A stretch of DNA of 64,000 nt, taken from NCBI GenBank assembly GCA_942491185.1, contig CALOAB010000010.1, positions 210,025 through 274,024 on the forward strand, in the 5' to 3' direction. The translations under genes and the position numbers were made by a program. This DNA is from SLRI01 sp942491185 (GTDB lineage Bacteria > Pseudomonadota > Alphaproteobacteria > Geminicoccales > Geminicoccaceae). The notes under the pieces were generated by a model. It did no database searches. It was not told the DNA's origin and worked only from the letters and a program-made list of their open reading frames with translations. This document shows positions 52,650 to 63,324 of this stretch, one piece after another (positions within the stretch are counted from its first letter, which is position 1; every line of letters starts with the position of its first letter).

Positions 52650-53158
52650 GGCCACGGGCGGCGTGTTCACCGGCCCGGCGTCGGGCTCGAACACGACGTC
52701 GACCCAGTAGTTGTTGTTGTTGAAGGTCTGGTCCGGGAAGGTGCTGGTCGCGCTGTATTGGTAGACGCCGTTGCCGCCGCTGCTGTCGCTGGCGAGCGCG
52801 GTCAGCGGCCCGTTGGTGAAGGCGCTGGTGAAGTAATTGCCGTCGAAGGCATAACCGCCATTCGGCGCGAAGTAGGAGGCGACATAGGTGGTGTCGGCGG
52901 CAATCGCCACCGGTGCCGCGAGGTCGACCTGCTGCCAGCCCGAGCCGGTCTCGTTGGTGAAGGTCGCGCTCGCCAGATTGGTGCCGTCGACGGTCCAGAG
53001 ATTGCCCAGATGCGTGCCGGTGTTGGCCGCGCCCTTGTAGAACCGAAGCCCGGTGATCAACCCATCGACATCAGCCTGAAACTTGACCCCGAGCTCGACC
53101 GCATTCGGATCGTCGTCCGAAGCCGTCACCGGCGTCACCGACGGCGACCATAGGCTGA
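52650..53158 (-). repeat. DUF4082 module, copy 1 (C-terminal)
   Basis: This roughly 510-bp segment encodes a complete DUF4082 module. It is nearly identical in DNA to the module at 55983-56488, differing at only a few third positions. Such identity implies recent duplication or gene conversion. Confidence 0.85.
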
Positions 53159-53879
53159 CGCCGGTGGCAGCCGGCGGTCCTTCGACGTCGAGCGAGACCA
53201 GCGCCTGGGCGGTGCCGCCCTGGCCGTCGGCGGCGGTGTAGGTGAAGCCGGCCGCACCGCTGAAGCCCGGCTCCGGGGTGAACAGTGGGTCGCCCTGGGG
53301 ATCGAGCGCGACGCTGCCGTTGAGCGGGTCGCTCACCGCGGTGACACTGAGCGGGTCGCCGTCGGGGTCGCTGTCATTGGCCAGCAGATCGGCCGCGGCG
53401 ATGCTCAGCGGCGTGTCGAAGGCCGTGCTGAAGCCGCCATCGTCGACGGCCGCCGGGGCATCGTTGACCCCGGTCACGGTCAGCGCGACCGTGGCGACTG
53501 CCGTGCCGCCCTGGCCGTCGTCGGCGGTGTAGGTGAAGCTGTCGTCGGCGCTGGCGCCGGCCGGCAGCGCCTGGAAGGCGGCGCCCGGATCGTAGGTCAC
53601 CGAGTTGTCGGGGTTGATCGCGACGCTGCCCAGTGTGCCGGTGGTGTCGACCGCAGCCACGCTGAGCGGGTCGCCGTCACCGTCGCTGTCATTGGCGAGC
53701 ACGTCGAGGGTCGCCACGCTGTCCTCGTCGGTGGTCGCAGCATCGTCCACCGCGACCGGCGACGTGTTGGCCGGCGGTCCTTCGACCTCGAGCGAGACCA
53801 GCGCCTGGGCGGTGCCGCCATTGCCGTCGGCGGCGGTGTAGGTGAAGCCGGCCGCACCGCTGAAGCCCGGCTCGGGGTG

Positions 53880-54720
53880 AACAGTGGGTCGCCCTGGGGA
53901 TCGAGCGCGACGCTGCCGTTGAGCGGGTCGCTCACCGCGGTGACACTGAGCGGGTCGCCGTCGGGGTCGCTGTCATTGGCCAGCAGAGCCGCGGCGGCGA
54001 TGCCAAGGGCGTGTCGAACCGCGACTGGGGGGGGGGGGGGGGGGGAGGGGGGGGGGGGGGGGGGGGGCGGTGGAGCACCATCGCCGACGGCCACGGGCGG
54101 GTGTTGGGGGTGTACGCATCGTCGAAGACGCGACCCAGTAGTTGTTGTTGTTGAAGGTCTCGGTCGGGAGGTGTGCTCGCGGTACTCGTAGACGCCGGGG
54201 TGCGTGGCGAGCGGGTCGCGGCCCTGTGAGGCGTGGTGAGTAGCCGTCGAAGGCTAACCGTTCGGCGCGAAGTAGGAGGGACATAGGTGGTGTCGGCGGC
54301 ATGCGACCGGGCGAGGTCGACTGTGCCAGGGGCGGTCTCGGGTGAGTCGGGCGCGGTGGTGCGTCGACGGTCGAGATTGCCAGGTGGTCCGGTGTTGCGC
54401 GCCTGTAGACCGAGCCCGGTGATCACCCGTCGACTCGGCCTCGATGACACCCAGCTCCCCGCTTCGGTCGTCTCACGCCGTCACCGGCGTCACCGACGGC
54501 GACCATAGGTGACGCGGTGGCGCCGGCGGTCCTCGACGTCGAGCGAGACCAGCGCCTGGGCGGTGCCGCCTGGCCGTCGGCGGCGGTGTAGGTGAAGCCG
54601 GCGGCCCGCTGAAGCCCGGCTCGGGGTGAACAGCGGTCGCCCTGGGGGTCGAGCGCGACGCGCCGTTGGGGGCGCAGGGGACGGAGCGGGCGCCGCGGGG
54701 TCGCTGTCATTGGCCAGCAG
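53880..54720 (-). other. Corrupted repeat segment with a 41-nt G tract
   Basis: From about 53880 to 54720 the DNA follows the order of the intact repeat (cadherin module end, DUF4082, next cadherin module) but misses one to several bases every few tens of bases. For example, the AGTAGTTGTTGTTGTTGAAGG word is kept while its flanks are eroded. A run of 41 bases, all G except one A at 54046, occupies 54027-54067. This pattern fits a poorly resolved repeat join or low-quality reads rather than a functional sequence, though real decay cannot be excluded. Confidence 0.7.
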
Positions 54721-55982
54721 ATCCGCGGCGGCGACGCCGAGCGGCGTGTCGAAGGCAGTGCTGAAGCCACCGTCGTCGACGGCCGCCGGGGCATCGTTGA
54801 CCCCGGTCACGGTCAGCGCGACCGTGGCGACCGCCGTGCCGCCCTGGCCGTCGTCGGCGGTGTAGGTGAAGCTGTCGTCGGCGCTGGCGCCGGCCGGCAG
54901 CGCCTGGAAGGCGGCGCCCGGATCGTAGGTCACCGAGTTGTCGGGGTTGATCGCGACGCTGCCCAGTGTGCCGGTGGTGTCGACCGCAGCCACGCTGAGC
55001 GGGTCGCCGTCACCGTCGCTGTCATTGGCGAGCACGTCGAGGGTCGCCACGCTGTCCTCGTCGGTGGTCGCAACATCGTCCACCGCGACCGGCGACGTGT
55101 TGGCCGGCGGTCCTTCGACGTCGAGCGAGACCAGCGCCTGGGCGGTGCCGCCATTGCCGTCGGCGGCGGTGTAGGTGAAGCCGGCCGCACCGCTGAAGCC
55201 CGGCTCCGGGGTGAACAGTGGGTCGCCCTGGGGATCGAGCGCGACGCTGCCGTTGAGCGGGTCGCTCACCGCGGTGACACTGAGCGGGTCGCCGTCGGGG
55301 TCGCTGTCATTGGCCAGCAGATCCGCGGCGGCGATGCCGAGCGGCGTGTCGAAGGCCGTGCTGAAGCCGCCATCGTCGACGGCCGCCGGGGCATCGTTGA
55401 CCCCGGTCACGGTCAGCGCGACCGTGGCGACTGCCGTGCCGCCCTGGCCGTCGTCGGCGGTGTAGGTGAAGCTGTCGTCGGCGCTGGCGCCGGCCGGCAG
55501 CGCCTGGAAGGCGGCGCCCGGATCGTAGGTCACCGAGTTGTCGGGGTTGATCGCGACGCTGCCCAGTGTGCCGGTGGTGTCGACCGCAGCCACGCTGAGC
55601 GGGTCGCCGTCACCGTCGCTGTCATTGGCGAGCACGTCGAGGGTCGCCACGCTGTCCTCGTCGGTGGTCGCAGCATCGTCCACCGCGACCGGCGACGTGT
55701 TGGCCGGCGGTCCTTCGACCTCGAGCGAGACCAGCGCCTGGGCGGTGCCGCCATTGCCGTCGGCGGCGGTGTAGGTGAAGCCGGCGGCACCGCTGAAGCC
55801 CGGCTCCGGGGTGAACAGTGGGTCGCCCTGGGGATCGAGCGCGACGCTGCCGTTGAGCGGGTCGCTCACCGCGGTGACACTGAGCGGGTCGCCGTCGGGG
55901 TCGCTGTCATTGGCCAGCAGAGCCGCGGCGGCGATGCCGAGCGGCGTGTCGAAGGCCGTGCTGAAGCCGCCATCGTCGACGG

Positions 55983-56488
55983 CGGTGGGCGGCGTGTTCA
56001 CGGGCCCGGCGTCGGGCTCGAACACGACGTCGACCCAGTAGTTGTTGTTGTTGAAGGTCTGGTCCGGGAAGGTGCTGGTCGCGCTGTATTGGTAGACGCC
56101 GTTGCCGCCGCTGCTGTCGCTGGCGAGCGCGGTCAGCGGCCCGTTGGTGAAGGCGCTGGTGAAGTAATTGCCGTCGAAGGCATAACCGCCATTCGGCGCG
56201 AAGTAGGAGGCGACATAGGTGGTGTCGGCGGCAATCGCCACCGGTGCCGCGAGGTCGACCTGCTGCCAGCCCGAGGCGGTCTCGTTGGTGAAGGTCGCGC
56301 TCGCCAGATTGGTGCCGTCGACGGTCCAGAGATTGCCCAGATGCGTGCCGGTGTTGGCCGCGCCCTTGTAGAACCGCAGCCCGGTGATCAGCCCGTCGAC
56401 ATCGGCCTGGAATTTGACCCCGAGCTCCACCGCATTCGGATCGTCGTCCGAAGCCGTCACCGGCGTCACCGACGGCGACCATAGGGAG
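55983..56488 (-). repeat. DUF4082 module, copy 3 (N-terminal)
   Basis: An intact module of about 505 bp, nearly identical in DNA to copy 1 at 52650-53158. It follows the Ig-like segment of the giant protein and precedes the cadherin-like repeats. Copy 2 lies in the corrupted segment near 54080-54508. Confidence 0.85.
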
Positions 56489-58275
56489 TAAGGCCCGGTT
56501 GGCGGCTCCACGGTTACGGCCAATCCCGGGCCGGGTGATTCCATGTTGATGCTATCGTCGACGGCGCGGCTCCTGATGGTCGTCGAACCAGATGATTGGG
56601 GTATCCAAGAGAAGGTCCAGCTTTCCCGTCCCTCCGCACGCCGCCAGGTGACGCCGTCATCGACCGAGACGTCGACGGCGCCGACGACTCCACCCGTATC
56701 CGAGGCAGTGCCGGCAATGGTGACGTTGCTTCCGGCCGCCAACGAGGCACCGCTGGCCGGCGAATCAATCGACGATACTGGCGCAATCGAATCGGTCGAC
56801 GCCGTCGCGGCCACGAGCCCCGACTGCAACGTCACCGGTTGCACGCCCATATCCGCGAAGAGATTGACCGTCGCCTGCTGCATGTCCGGGTCCGGCGTCG
56901 AAGCTTCGCCGGCATGATTGGAATCGAGGCCCCACGACCAGCGAATCGTGCCGGCGCCGAACACGAGAGCGCCGCTATCAGCTCGGTAGAGCGTCAGGTT
57001 GTGTGTTGCCGTGCCCGGCCCAAAAGTGTCGCCGAGGTCTTGGAGATATGATGGCACGTCCACCGTGGTCGTCGACAAGGTGACCAAGCCGGCGGGCCTG
57101 AAGTCGTCGTCAGGCGCCTCGTCCCACTCGAAGCCGAGCACGTTGTCGGTGAGTCGTCCGGTCTCGCCAGGAGCGAGGTCAGCGAGACTGGTGTCTCGCC
57201 AGAACCGCAGATTGCCTTCGGCCTCGGACACCTCAATCGTGTCGAGCCGGTAGGCGTTCACCTGGAATCGCGTACCGGTGAGACTGTTCTCGGGGCTACC
57301 ACCATCGCTGGGCGGACTGAAACGGCCGTCGCGCCAGGTACCCGTCCATTCAGAACTTGGGTCAATCTTGGCGTCGGCGAGGGTTTCCTTGTAGCTGACC
57401 AAGGTGCGATGCGGCGTGCCCGACGCGTCGATGCTGTCCTCCCAGCGGGTCTTCCAATAGACTTCGTTACCGCTGAAGAATGCGAGGTTTACGCCGGCGT
57501 CGCGGGCGGCTTCCACGTTCGCCCGCTGGTCTCCCGACCAGTACTCGTCATGACCCACGGAGAGGAAGAGGTCGTGCTCCAGCAGCTCCTGTCCTCGGCG
57601 GTCGGTGTCGACACCGGTGCTGTAGCTGACGTCGTAGCCGTTGGCTTCGAGCCAGCGAATCATCGGATACTCGGACTCGAAGATCGGACGGTTCAGCCCG
57701 TTGAGAAACGAGCCTTCGGCGTAGGGCCGGTTGTAGCTGACCTTGTAGGCTCGACCGACTGGAGAACCTTCATAGAGACTGTTGCCGCCCCAGTTATTGT
57801 AAGCTTGCCATTTGGTATCCGAGGTCTGAAACAGAACGTCGGAGCCGCCATCGTCATCGCGAACCACGAAATACATGTGGTTCTCGGCGGTGGTGCCGGC
57901 CTCACTCACCAACTTGCCGATGTAGACACCCGAGGTGGCATCAGTGGGCACATCCCAGGACGCGCTCACCGCCCAATTGCCAGCGTCGATCAGGCCGGTC
58001 GACGGGTCGGAGAGTGGCGCCGGCTGGGTCACCACGCTCGACGGGTCGACAGTCGCCACCTTGCGGGCACCGGCGCCGCCGTAGTCGCCGAGCCGGTAGA
58101 TGTCGATCCGGTAGTCGGTGATGCTCGGGTCGGCGCTGACCTTGAAGTCGATGGTCTGTCCCTGATCGACGCTCGCATCGGTGGCGAACCCCTCGAGATT
58201 CGAGTCGGGGCCGTTGATCCCCCATTCGCTCTCCGGATTCCCGGGCAGCATGTTCTCTGCGACGATCGCGTTCAT

Positions 58276-58818
58276 GGTCGCATCTCCGTGTACGGACTGG
58301 CGTCACCCGAAAGGACATCAGGTATCGGGGTGAAAGTTGAGCTTGTTGAGAACGAACGGTTGAGCCTGCCTCCTGCTGTCGACAAGGCCAACAGCAAGTC
58401 GGCCAAAGCGGAACCACACCCGAGCAGCGGCGCAAAGCCTAGCATCGCCACACCTCGGTCCAGCAAACCGGACCGTGGGTTCGGCTTTCGTCAGCAGAGC
58501 CAGCCGAGCACTGTAGAGCCCTAGCGTTGCTCAACTCCACCGCGGCAAGAGTAGTGCTAAGGGACGCGGCGAATCTGGCGCGGCAAGCGGAAGATCTCCA
58601 ACCAAAATCAGAAACATGAAACACAAAAAAATCAACCTTAAGTTTATATCTTGAGTGCAATAATTGGTCTTGCTGCGCCATCACTGTACTGCCAGTCGCT
58701 GGTTCAGTAACTCGATAAGCTTCATGACCAAAAATTCACTCTAAAAGCTTTTTTAACACGCCGGGAGTTTACCGTTAACAGGAATTGTCTTAGAAACTTT
58801 TTCAACTAAAATAAGCCC
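58276..58818. promoter_or_regulatory. Upstream region of the giant protein gene, AT-rich part
   Basis: No gene is recognised in these 540 bp. The 58600-58830 part is markedly AT-rich (for example AAACACAAAAAAATCAACCTTAA... near 58618) compared with the 65-70% GC around it. It probably contains divergent promoters for the giant protein (minus) and for the secretion relics (plus). It is similar in character to the AT-rich region upstream of the other repeat protein at 48.0-48.25 kb. Confidence 0.4.
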
Positions 58819-59152
58819 ATGTGTAAGAGATTTTTACAACAGCAGGAAGAATCATACGCGAGGATGTGTTCGCCGACGGCATCCGGCAGGATCGTGGTTA
58901 CCGGCACCACCGTCCGCATCGACCTTTGTGAGCCTGTCGCCGACCGAGCGTGACGCGGACAACAAGCCAAAGAACGTTTTCCGCCAGAGGATCATCATGC
59001 CAGTCGAATCCTTCATGAACGCATTCGACCTCATGGACCGGGTGGCCAAGCAATTGGTGCAGGCCGGAACAGTAAAGCGACGCGCTCCGGTCGAATCGGC
59101 TCCTGCGAGATCGAGGCCGGAAGTTCGCCAAATTTCTCCTGATCAATGCTGA
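58819..59152 (+). pseudogene. Small T1SS-associated protein, decayed
   Basis: Pieces in three frames add up to a small protein seen next to RTX-type secretion genes in alphaproteobacteria: LQQQEESYAR, DVFADGI, GRIVVTGTTVRIDL, SLSPTERDADNKPKNVFRQR and IIMPVESFMNAFDLMDRVAK QL. At least two frameshifts break the coding frame. The function is unknown; by position it is probably accessory to the ABC exporter. Recognition rests on remembered sequence patterns of such clusters, not on a search. Confidence 0.55.
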
Positions 59153-59389
59153 TAACTTGTCATTCGGAGATGTAAGCTTGGCTGGCGTGACGACCTCCGC
59201 CACGATCGGCCGCCATCTGGCACGCGTCGCACGAGCGCAATGGCCGAGCGCTCGGACCGGGATCAAGGCCGCTCGTGCCCGGGCCGCTGCGTGCTGCGAC
59301 CATGAGGGTCGACAAGCTGCTACTGCGCATGCCTAGCTCGCGAGGCTCTTCCTCTGGTCGACCTATTACCGCTGCCCTGGTTCGTGTAG

Positions 59390-61664
59390 ATGCTCAATCA
59401 TAAACCCGCGGACCTGGCTGCTCAGGGCCCCTGCCCTGAGCAAGAGCAGCCATCCGCACACGCCTTTGCAGTGTCTGGTTGCCGTCGCCCGACATCACGG
59501 CGTCGATCTTACTGTCCAGCGCCTGTTGCATGATTATGCGATCGGACACGAGCAGATCGCGCGTGGCACGCTCGTGCGAATTGCCAAAGAAGCTGGCCTC
59601 CGCGCGCGTCACGTCGACCTCAGCCGGTCCGATCTCAGCCATTTTGCCGTAGCTTTCCCGGTAGCTGTACATCTTGACAACGGCAACTGGGTCGTGGTCG
59701 CCAGCGCTCCAGGCGAGGGCGACGACGCCCAGGTCCTGGTTCAATGACCCGTTGGCGAACCGCAGTTGCTTCTGCCGATTGACCAGGCGCGATTTAATTC
59801 CGCTGGCGCGGCGAAGCCCTCTTCATCAAGCGCGACTATCGCTTGGCGGATTGGGAACGTGCCTTCGACCTGTTGTGGTTCGTGCCTGAGCTCCTCCGCC
59901 AACGTCGTCTCTTGTTCGACGTTACGATCGCCGCACTCTTCTTGTATGCGCTGGGACTGGCGACACCGCTTTTCTTCCAGCTCGTCATCGACAAGGTGTT
60001 GGTAAACCAGAGCCGCGACACGCTCTACGTCCTCGGGCCAGCAGGCATCACCATTGCGCTGGTGTTCGACGCTGGATCTGCCTTTCTCCGTCGCTACCTG
60101 CTGCTCTATGCCTCCAACAAGGTCGACATCCGGGTCGGTCCTCGGACGTTCGGACACCTGTTGAGTCCGCCGGTCGGCTTCTTCGAAACCGCACCGGCTG
60201 GTGTCCTCGTCAAGCACATGCAGCAGACAGCCCGAATCGGCGAGTTCCTGACAGGCCGCCTGTTCCCCATGCCATTGGATCTGCTGTCGCTCCTGGTCTT
60301 CGTGCCGGTTCTCTTGTTGTACAGCCTGATGATCGACGCTCGTCGCCCTGGCCTTCACCGGCCTGATCGCGATTGTGATCGTTCTGCTGATGGGCCTTTT
60401 TCGGCGTCGGCTTCGAAGCCCTACGAAGCCGGGGAAGAGCACAGGGTCTTCGTTTCCGTCGAGAGCATTCACGGCATGCAGACGGCCAAGGCCCTCCAAT
60501 GACGCCTCTGTAACGAGCCGGGTTTGGAGCAACCGCTCCGCGCAGGCCGTGATGATGCGCTACCTGGCCGATACGATCTCCTCGCGGTGGTCAAGCTGAA
60601 ACGGGGCTTTCGGAGAAGCTGATGCAAGTCGCCATCATCGGGCTCGGCGCACTGAGCGTGTTCGAGGGCTCGATGATGATCAGCGCTCCACGCCTTCAAC
60701 ATGTTGGCCGGCCGCGTTTCCGGACCACTGGTTCAGATGGTCACCATGGTGCACGAGTACTGCGAGGTCAAGCTGCTGGTGAAAATCGCTCGGCGAGGTC
60801 AGTTGGGAACCATCGTTCCCGAGCGTCACGGTAGCGCGCGCGGGATCCGGCCAACGCTCGAGGGCCGGATCGACTTCGAGGGCGTATCCTTCCGCTACTC
60901 GGCCAACGACACGCTCGCCTCCGATCAGGCAACGTTCACGATAGCCCGTGGCGCCGTTTTCGGGGTGGTCGGCTGCAGCGGCTCAGGCAAGACGACGATA
61001 ACGCGGCTCATCCAAGAATTCACCTGTCATAGCAGGGCATCGTCAGATCTTGATGGCGTGGATCTACGCGAGCTGGATCGGGTTCACCTCCGGGGGAGCA
61101 TCGGCGTCGTCAACCGGTGATAGTTTCCTGCTCCGTGGCACGGTGCGCGAGAACATTGCCATGGGGAAGGCGGATGCCACCACGGAGGAGGTGTTCGACG
61201 CCGCTCACATGGCCGGCGCCGACGAGTTCACCGAGCGGCTGCCCTGCTGCTTCGAGCACGACAGCATGCTAGAGGAGAACGGTCTGAACCCAGGTCCGGC
61301 GGCCAAAAGCAGCGTCTGGCCATCGCGCGCGCCCTGATCAGACAATCGCGCATCCTGATCCTCGACGAGGCCACCAGCTCCCTGGATCCTGCAGAGCGAG
61401 AGCATCGTTCGCCAGAACCTGGGATTGATCGCTCAGGGGCGCACCGTCGTGATCGTCTCGGGCATCGACTGTCGACCCTGGTCGACGCCGATGCCATCCT
61501 CGTTCTCGATCGGGGGAAAGACCGTCGACCGGTGGCCGCCACGACAGCTTGCTCGCCCGCTGCGGCAGCCATCGCCGTCTGTGGCAGCAACAGGACGAAA
61601 GAGCCTGCGCACCAAGGATCTCGGTCTCGATCCTCGCCGACCGTCGGGCCTCCCCGAATGCACC
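59390..61664 (+). pseudogene. Type I secretion ABC exporter (LapB/RtxB type), decayed
   Basis: Six or more frame changes break one ABC exporter. Recognisable parts are the C39-like N-terminal domain (LQCLVAVARHHGVDLTVQRL, RGTLVRIAKEAGLRAR) and the membrane domain (LRQRRLLFDVTIAALFLYAL, GLATPLFFQLVIDKVLVNQS, GFFETAPAGVLVKHMQQTAR). Then come the nucleotide-binding domain (GRIDFEGVSFRYSAND, VVGCSGSGKTTITRLI, FLLRGTVRENIAMG, SGGQKQRLAIARALI, ILILDEATSSLDPAE) and the end DADAILVLDRGKTVD. The protein would export large adhesins directly from the cytoplasm. The damage is spread along the whole gene, including lost codons and substitutions, which suggests real decay. Confidence 0.8.
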
Positions 61665-63017
61665 GTCGCGAAGCAGCGGCAACATCATCCCTTGCCGGCG
61701 CGGCGACCTGCCATTGTCAATGAGTCTCGAACTGACGCGGTCGAGATCGAGGAACGGCCTCATTTTCGCGCAGCGCGCACTGCACTTTACGCCGTCATAG
61801 CCTTCCTCGTATCGATTGTCGCTTTGGCGGCACTCTGCGAGGTCGATCGCGTTGTCGTCGCGACCGGCACTTTGGTCACGAGCACGCCCAATCTATTCGT
61901 GCAGCCACCGAGATACCGATCATCCGAACACCGACGTTGCTCCCGGGCGAGATGTGGTTCGGGCAGGCGCATGTTATTGGCTACGCTGGATGCAACCTTC
62001 ACGCAGGCAGACGTCGATCAACTACGCACGCCCCATGCCGAGGTCTGGCCGCAGCAATTGCTCGCCTCGGTGCTTTCGAAACCGCGGGTCAGCGCAAATG
62101 CGCCCCCGAAGGAAATGACCCCCGACGAATCGTTGCAGCTGACACTCCACGGTCAACCGCATAGCCTTGTTCGATGCGGAGATCCGCGCCTTCTGACCAA
62201 CAGATCGCGAGCGTCGAGGCGGCCATGGCAACGAACATGAGCGATCAACGTAATTTGTCAGCGCGCCTGGAGATTATCCAGGAGATCGAGGGCATGCGGC
62301 ATGAGCTGATGCGGCAGAAGGTCGGTTCGCGGCTGAATCTGCTTGAGGCGCGAAATGCGCGTCTCGATCTCGAGGAGCAAGTCGAGCACCTCCAACAACC
62401 CCATACATAACGTCATGCACGAATTGGCGGGAGTCGGAGCTGAGCGCGACAAGTACGTCGAGCCATTTGGCCAGGGCCGCTTTCGAGGAGCTTAAAGGAT
62501 CGAGCCCCGAATACCGGCCAGCGGTGGAAGAGCTCGGCGGCAAGGCGACCTTGCGCTGCCAACTGGTCGCGCTCACTGCCTCAAGCAGATGCCATCGTGC
62601 TGGCGGTGAGACGGGAGTCCGTCGGGTCGGTGGTACGCGAAGCCGAAGCTCTGTTCACGCTGGTGCTGCTCGACGTCCTGCTTGAGGCGGAAGTCGCAGT
62701 CGACCCTTGCGACATCGGTTACGTGACTCTGGATCAGCAGGCACGGATCAAATTCGAGGCGTCACTCTTCGTAAAAAGCATGGCACCGCGACCGGATCAG
62801 ATAGCACCATTAGCGAGGACGCCTTGGCCGATGAGGTCACTGACGACCATTCTATCGGGCCTGCGTGTCACCTGATGAAACCGATTTACGGAACATTCCC
62901 TACAACTACCGCTTGTTACCCGGCATGATTTTATCCGCCGAGATCAAGGTCGGTAATCGCAATGTGTTGTCCTATTTCTTCTATCCTTTGTTGCGCGGCC
63001 TCGACGAGAGCTTCTGA
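61665..63017 (+). pseudogene. HlyD-family type I secretion membrane fusion protein, decayed
   Basis: Fragments in all three frames match HlyD/RtxE-type fusion proteins. They include AVEIEERPHFRAARTALYAV, then IAFLVSIVALAALCEVDRVV (membrane anchor), VVATGTLVTSTPNLFVQP, LLATLDATFTQADVDQLR (lipoyl/beta part) and EIEGMRHELMRQKVGSRLNL (coiled coil). Further on come SVGSVVREAEALFTLV, AEVAVDPCDIGYVTLDQQAR and, at the end, NYRLLPGMILSAEIKVGNRN VLSYFFYPLLRGLDESF. It follows the exporter directly, as in intact T1SS operons. At least six indels; non-functional. Confidence 0.8.
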
Positions 63018-63324
63018 AAGAGCCCTGATCGCCATGGTTGCTGCTGGAGACCGGCTGGCTCAATAGTGGCTTGCACGCGTGTGGTTCATCGCAATACGGT
63101 GGTTGGTCGGCCAGGCATCAGCCAGACCAAGTCAATCTGGCCTCCCTCAGCGTCCTGGCGCAACGCGGTTGGGGGGGCCTTGGCCAAGCTGACCCACAAG
63201 TAGCTCATCACCAGCAGCGCGGCGTTTTCCATTCCGTCGTCTCCCCGCGGAGAGCCACCCAGGGACTTCGTCGACCACGACAACCAAAGCGCCAAGACGT
63301 TCGTCTGTCGGCCACGCCTGCGGA
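63018..63324. other. Gene-free stretch
   Basis: About 300 bp between the HlyD relic and the membrane protein. No gene or clear repeat is visible. The left part may be eroded DNA from the decayed secretion locus. Confidence 0.35.

Larger units (their letters stand above)
52356..58275 (-). pseudogene. Giant secreted protein: DMFase-like domain, DUF4082 modules and cadherin-like repeats (interrupted)
   Basis: The gene runs from ATG 58275 (GGAG upstream) to 52356, about 1,970 residues if continuous. Residues about 1-490 are like the C-terminal domain of N,N-dimethylformamidase large subunit (IDIYRLGDYGGAGARKVATV, HDEYWSGDQRANVEAARDAG, NEVYWKTRWEDS). An Ig-like segment (near 500-600) follows. Then come a DUF4082 module (SLWSPSVTPVTASDDDPNAV, DTTYVASYFAPNGGYAFDGN) and alternating cadherin-like repeats of two kinds (LLANDSDPDGDPLSV... 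and VLANDSDGDGDPLSV...). A second intact DUF4082 module lies near the C-terminus. The 53.75-54.7 kb part is corrupted by many indels and a G tract, splitting the gene. There is no signal peptide; type I secretion is likely. Whether the head is an active amidohydrolase is unknown. Confidence 0.75.

Noticed and set aside
54027..54067. G tract as a phase-variation switch for the giant surface protein
   Set aside because: The surrounding 0.7 kb has many other missing bases compared with intact copies, so an assembly or read error explains the tract better than a functional slippage tract.
52356..58275. CRISPR array suggested by regular repeats
   Set aside because: The repeats are about 300-500 bp protein-coding modules, in frame, not short direct repeats with spacers.
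58276..58542. A plus-strand gene reading out of the region upstream of the giant protein
   Set aside because: The open frame is the antisense of the giant gene continued by chance, and no family pattern is visible.
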